DNA of 64,000 nt from the NCBI GenBank assembly GCA_003024785.1, contig PUQB01000003.1, positions 1,005,468 through 1,069,467 of the forward strand, given 5' to 3'. This document shows, piece after piece, positions 59,512 through 64,000 of the stretch. Made by a program: the position numbers and the translations under genes. The notes beneath the pieces were generated by a model. That model was not told where the DNA came from. It was given only the letters and a program-made list of their open reading frames with translations, and did not search any database. How positions within the stretch are numbered: position 1 is the first letter of the stretch; each line of letters begins with the position of its first letter. The stretch comes from Selaginella tamariscina. Lineage: Eukaryota; Streptophyta; Lycopodiopsida; Selaginellales; Selaginellaceae.

Positions 59512-59900
59512 GGTATGACTTGGCCACTCAAACCTTAGGGGTTAATCGTGGTTCAGGGTACCCCTTGTCGCCCTAAAGAGGTTGTACTCCCAAATGAGGG
59601 TGATTCCTCAAGGGGTAAGTAACGATGCCTTGGCTCTGTTGTGGGGGTATGTGTGAGACACATCTCCTTTGTGGAGTTAGGGCATGAGCTTGTTTAGGTC
59701 TACTGGGATAGGATCCTAAAGTCTACTCGGGTTATCCTTTATGGTTTAGGGGATGGTCATTATAAGTCTTTTGCCTAATTGGGCCTCTGAGTTAGACTCT
59801 TAGGGTTATCTTGGAAGACTTAATGTTGCTCACATAAGATGATGACGCCTGATGGCCATTTGGTAGCCACGTGTTGACCCTTCGGGTTAAAACTCTGACA
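59512..59900 (+). repeat. End of older LARD LTR (duplicate of 11784-12173)
   Basis: Same sequence and junctions as 11784-12173; ends CTCTGACA. Confidence 0.85.
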
Positions 59901-61320
59901 CTATTATAAAAGTATGATTTTTAAATAATACATAAGCCAAGAAGGCAACATGAACAAGCTGATCATCTAAGCTATATTAAGACATGAGAAGTTCCAATCC
60001 AATATATAAATAACTTTCTCAATGCACATTTATTTTATGTACAGATTCCTCCTACGTGAATGGATGACATAAAAGTTTATTTGTTAATAGGACTAATTTT
60101 ACCATCCTATGAGACAAATGACTATAAAAATTATTTGTCGTGAGGACATGATATTTTTCTTTGGTGGGAGGAAAGTTATATAAAACTAGTCAGGATAGAG
60201 TGTTAAGAACCTTTTGAGATTTCATATATTCTGAGAGAAGCCCATTTGGGTTTGTAGGAGGACATTTCACAAAGGAAATAACTGTCAAGAAAATATTACA
60301 TGTTGAATTATGGTGGCCTACGTTATGAAAAGATGTAGGAGATTTTTGTAAGAGAAATGTGATAAGTGCCAAAGAGCATAACTACCATTTAAAAAATAAA
60401 CATATCTTTTAAATTCGATTTTACCACTTAAACCTTTTCAAAGGTGGGGAATGGATTTCATATGATTCATAAATCCTATGAGTATAAGAAGGAATCAATA
60501 TATTTTAGTACTTATGGATTATATGACTAACTGGGTGGAAACAAAACCTATGAGGAAAGTTGATGCTTATAACATAGCTCGTGCTATATAAAATATAATT
60601 ATAGTACATTATGGAATTCTTAAGGAAATAATAAGTAATATAGGAAAACACTTTATCAATGAAACAATTCAAATACTTACGAAAGAGTTCATTATAAAAC
60701 ATAAAAAATCTACACCTTATTATCCTTAAGGAAATGGACAAGCTAAATCCACAAATAAAGTGCTTAAAAATGTTTATCAAAAGTGATTCATGAAAATGAA
60801 AAAAACTGAAATGAAAGACTTCATGAAGTCTTATGGGCTTACAGGACAGCTTATAAAGTTATAACATGAATGATGCCTTTTAAATTAACTTATGGACTTG
60901 AGATAATAACTCTTATCAAATACATTGCGCCATCTCTGAGGATTGCGGTAAAGCATAATATGGGTGAAAAAGAATCCTTGTAGAGTAGGTTGTAGGAACT
61001 AGAAAAACTTGATGAGATAAGGTTACATATGTTATGGACTATGTAAGCAATCCAAAAAAGAAGGAAAGCCTGGTATAATAAGAAAAAGAAGAAGCATGAT
61101 ATACAATAAGAGAAAGCAAAAGGTGAGCTTAAGAAACAACATGAAGAAAATTAAGTGTTGCAACTCAAAGTATCAATTTTTAACCAAGAACTCAAGGAAA
61201 AGAGAAACAACTTCCAAAAGTACAAAGAAGTAAATCTTAAGTACCATGGAAATCAACATCATAAGGAAGGAGCAGGATAGTTGCAATGAGGACACTGCAA
61301 ATCTTCAAGGTGGGGAATAG
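59901..61320 (+). pseudogene. Ty3/gypsy integrase fossil (duplicate of 12174-13590)
   Basis: Duplicate copy; same zinc-module and DDE traces, ending in the same polypurine tract. Broken. Confidence 0.75.
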
Positions 61321-61899
61321 TGTTAGAGACAAAAAATATAGCATGTAGGAATATAATATGCATAAAAATTTCCTATGGTGGAGGAATAACTTGTAAGAAA
61401 GGGTGGTAGGAAAATCCTAAGTACATGAATAATTCTACGAGACAGGAAAAATCTTACAATGGTGATCCTATGTAGGAAGGAAGCAGATGGTTGGTATGAG
61501 GAGGAGAAGGACAGGATTCAGTTAGGGCAAGAAAGTTTAAAAAAGGCTATGAAGGCTATAGTGGAGCTATGGAGGGCTATAAAGGAGAGCAATGCATGAG
61601 AGAGAGAGAATTTTTAGAAGAGAAGTGAGTTTCCACACTTGTTATCTTTTTGTATTATTTAGTAATGCAAGTGCATGATTATGATATATGAACTATTGAA
61701 AATATTCTTGTTTTATGAGCAAAATATCTTGTAAATGCTATAACATGGAAATGATTAAAGCAAAATATTATTCTTGACTTTAGAGATGTAATAAGATATA
61801 TATAATTATTATAAGGACAAAATTCCCTCATTTTTAACGAGGAAACATTTTCTACACTATGAACAATGATTTATGCACATAAAAAAGTTTTCCCATGTT
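61321..61899 (+). repeat. Probable gypsy LTR (duplicate of 13591-14159)
   Basis: Begins TGTTAGAGAC as in the first copy. The right end is not defined. Confidence 0.45.
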
Positions 61900-62590
61900 A
61901 ACATGCACAAACCTCTTATAAGAGTTATTGATCAAATAGGAGAAAAAGTTGCTATTAATGAGGAAGATATACCCTATTAGATAGATTACACAATAGCTAG
62001 TGAAGAGAACCTTGAAAGGATCTCAAAAAATCCGATTTTTACCTTCACAGGGAAGTGAAGGAGTGGCTATGAGACGGGGAGGAGGATCTCTTGAGAGTTC
62101 CTTTAGGAGAGTGAAGGATGGTGGCAAAGGAAGTCCACTAAGGAATGACTTTATAACTTGTCATGTAGAACAGGTTTACCTTCATCCTCTTGTCATAAGA
62201 TGCCCATATGCAATATCCTATGAGATTAATATGTATGAACGTACTTATATGTATACCGTAGATCCTTTAGATCAAATTAATATAGGTATAGAAGAAGAAC
62301 CCAAGGTAATAACAATTGCTCAAGGATTGGCAAATGATTTCGACTGAAAGGTTTGGATCTTCTTAGTAAGTATAAGCATGTATTTGCTTGGTCATATATA
62401 TCTTTAGAAATATGCACTCATACTATTCAACTTTCACCTAAGTGTGAGTTGGTAAAGCAAAAACATATAAAATGAATCCTAATTATGCCAAGCTTATAAA
62501 GGAGGAGATTAACAAGTTATTAAAAGCAATAAGGGTCACAATGGTTATCACCATTGTGATTGTTTCCAAAAGAATGGAAAGATGAGAGTA
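61900..62590 (+). pseudogene. Ty3/gypsy RT N-terminal fossil (duplicate of 14160-14871)
   Basis: Same RT-start traces and the same junction to an LTR-like tail. Broken. Confidence 0.7.
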
Positions 62591-63040
62591 TGTTGGTCAG
62601 TGGTAGTGCAGCCACCCACAAGACAGACATATGGCATGTGCAAGCGGCGGCTAGGCAAAGGCCAAGACTTGGGCTAGTCAACCAATGGAGGGCAACCACT
62701 AAATAGCCGCATGAGAGGATGTGATTGTTGTCATGCGCCACTGACAAATTGAGATAGGTGTCAAGTGGCGGGTAATAACAATCTATATCCAATCGTTTGG
62801 ACCAACCACCAAGATATATAGGACAGCATGTATGGGGGAGGCGCATTAAGATAGTTGACCCATACTCAGTCCTCAATGGAGGCACCACCTAGGTTACAAA
62901 CAAACACTTCCCAACCCACTATAAAAATATGCAAGCAAGTAGTGGGGTGAGGTTACTTTAGTTCATCTTCTTCTTGTGTCTTGTTTAAATGGTTAGATAA
63001 AGCTCTTAACCATCGACCACCCACCCAAGAGCAGGCCACA
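62591..63040 (+). repeat. LTR-like sequence (duplicate of 14872-15320)
   Basis: TGTTGGTCAGTGG...GGCCACA, as in the first copy. Confidence 0.5.
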
Positions 63041-63192
63041 TTAATGGATTCACTTTTAAAATTATAAAAATAAACAATAATAGTTATAGTATGACCAATT
63101 ACTCATGTAATAATCACTCACGCTTGTGGAACATTAGTTAAATATTAGTAACCTAATTATACTATTAACACAAAAGACTGCCTTTAAAACAA

Positions 63193-63211
63193 ATATATAT
63201 ATATATATATA
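63193..63211. repeat. (TA)n microsatellite, short allele
   Basis: About nine TA units at the position of the longer tract 15473-15511. Confidence 0.85.
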
Positions 63212-64000
63212 GTAGATATCACAAAATGCAGGTAAATTGATGTTTATTGATTAAAATGGAAAAATAAAGCATACTTTTAAAAGAAGTTCAGCATTATAAT
63301 GGATATATTCAAAGCAAAAGTATTTTTTCAAAAAAAATATTATATATTCATGTATGATGATATATTAATAAAATTTATTAGAATTGCTCAATTTACTCTC
63401 TCTCTAACATAAGATATATAAACCTTTAATATAAAGCACCCAAGTATATAATATCCTGAGACATTAATAACTAAACATGTTTAGGTTACATTCCATATTA
63501 AGTAAAGATCCTTAAAATACTAGAAGTTTCAATATGAACTCACTTTTTAGGATGAATCCTATCCAGCTACATGTTTCTTCACAACACAACACAAGAATTA
63601 AATATATATACATTTAGGAGGTACATAAAAATTTCTCAAGAACTCAGACAAGAATGAAAATATAAGTACATTTAGTAAATGTAGGAGGTAAATTAATAAA
63701 AAATTCCAAGAACTCAACACTACTGATTTGTAATATCATCAATAATTAGAGAGTTAAAACTTAAAAACGTTTAACTTCTACAGAATTAATAAAAAAACAT
63801 TAAGTAATTAAGTTATAAGCCTTAGAATATGAATAATTAAGTAATTAATAAGTAATAATCCTGGAAGCTTGGTGTTGCCTCGTCAGCAGCAACTTAGAGG
63901 AGAGCCCATGTCTGCCGTTCCTCTGCCGTACTTGTGCCTGCCACTTCAAAACCATGGCAGATGCTGCCTACTAAACCGCTCTTTCTGACCTAGCGAACTC
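63212..64000. repeat. CR flank module, copy E (runs off window)
   Basis: Follows copy A to the window end, reaching the conserved core (from about 63863). If the duplication continues, a CR fragment like 17276-17642 should lie about 1 kb beyond the window. Confidence 0.8.

Larger units (their letters stand above)
52612..59900 (+). mobile_element. LARD2: second non-coding LTR element, with a nested LTR
   Basis: The end of a 5' LTR (to 52839) is followed by a primer site (52842-52853), 3.7 kb of internal DNA (52840-56549) collinear with LARD1 but noticeably diverged, and a 3' LTR that starts at 56550. A related LTR (57734-59511) lies inside it, and the end of the older LTR follows at 59512-59900. 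Incomplete at its left end. No coding capacity in the interior. Confidence 0.75.
57734..64000 (+). repeat. Long direct duplication of 10013-~16290
   Basis: Over about 6.27 kb this block follows 10013-~16290 base for base with roughly 1-2% differences (mostly C/T and A/G exchanges and short length changes). It includes the LTR, the older-LTR piece, gypsy fossils, microsatellite and flank module. It starts exactly at the LTR edge and leaves the window on the right. The offset between copies is 47,721 bases. Confidence 0.95.

Noticed and set aside
1-64000. tRNA, rRNA or other structured RNA genes
   Set aside because: None recognised by eye on either strand; the only tRNA-related sequences are retroelement primer sites.

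Overview
The window looks like repeat-dense nuclear DNA of a land plant. The evidence is LTR retroelements with initiator-Met tRNA primer sites, a chromodomain-bearing Ty3/gypsy element, hAT and Helitron remnants, plant telobox/G-box promoter words and a host gene with an intron. A bryophyte or other early land plant is a guess. Nothing bacterial (operons, ribosome binding sites) is present. Only two host genes look intact; both are on the minus strand and belong to one family of P-loop NTPases resembling Crinkler/RHS-type (CR) proteins.

Layout. 1-12173: a large non-coding LTR element (LARD-like, 'LARD1', 1.77-kb LTRs, about 3.7 kb of internal DNA) carrying a young chromovirus (784-6943) bounded by the 5-bp target duplication AGTGT. 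LARD1 itself sits in an older LTR of the same family. 12174-15320: Ty3/gypsy fossils. 15512-32450: the CR region, with CR gene 1 (17981-20206), CR gene 2 (30270-32385, two exons), two CR fragments, and repeated copies of an AT-rich flank module of about 1.7 kb, one of them split by a hAT fossil. 33745-35704: another gypsy fossil containing a solo LARD LTR with a clean TCTCT target duplication. 36319-47712: minus-strand nested elements (a compact gypsy with 212-bp LTRs, a second chromovirus copy, a partial LARD inside it) interrupting a coiled-coil coding remnant. 47713-51325: unclassified AT-rich repeats and a Helitron helicase fossil. 51326-52550: another flank module. 52612-59900: a second LARD with a related LTR inside its 3' LTR. 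57734-64000: a near-identical direct copy of 10013 to about 16290, running off the window end.

Main points of interest. (1) The chromovirus appears to be self-primed: 16 bases just downstream of its 5' LTR are perfectly complementary to the predicted 5' end of its own transcript, as in Tf1/sushi elements, rather than to a tRNA. (2) A small CR-type NTPase family has expanded together with its 3' flank. Gene 2 has a short first exon that is recovered only by comparison with its intronless paralog. (3) A direct duplication at least 6.3 kb long, with copies 47.7 kb apart, starts exactly at an LTR edge. All functional statements are homology by eye; no database search was possible.
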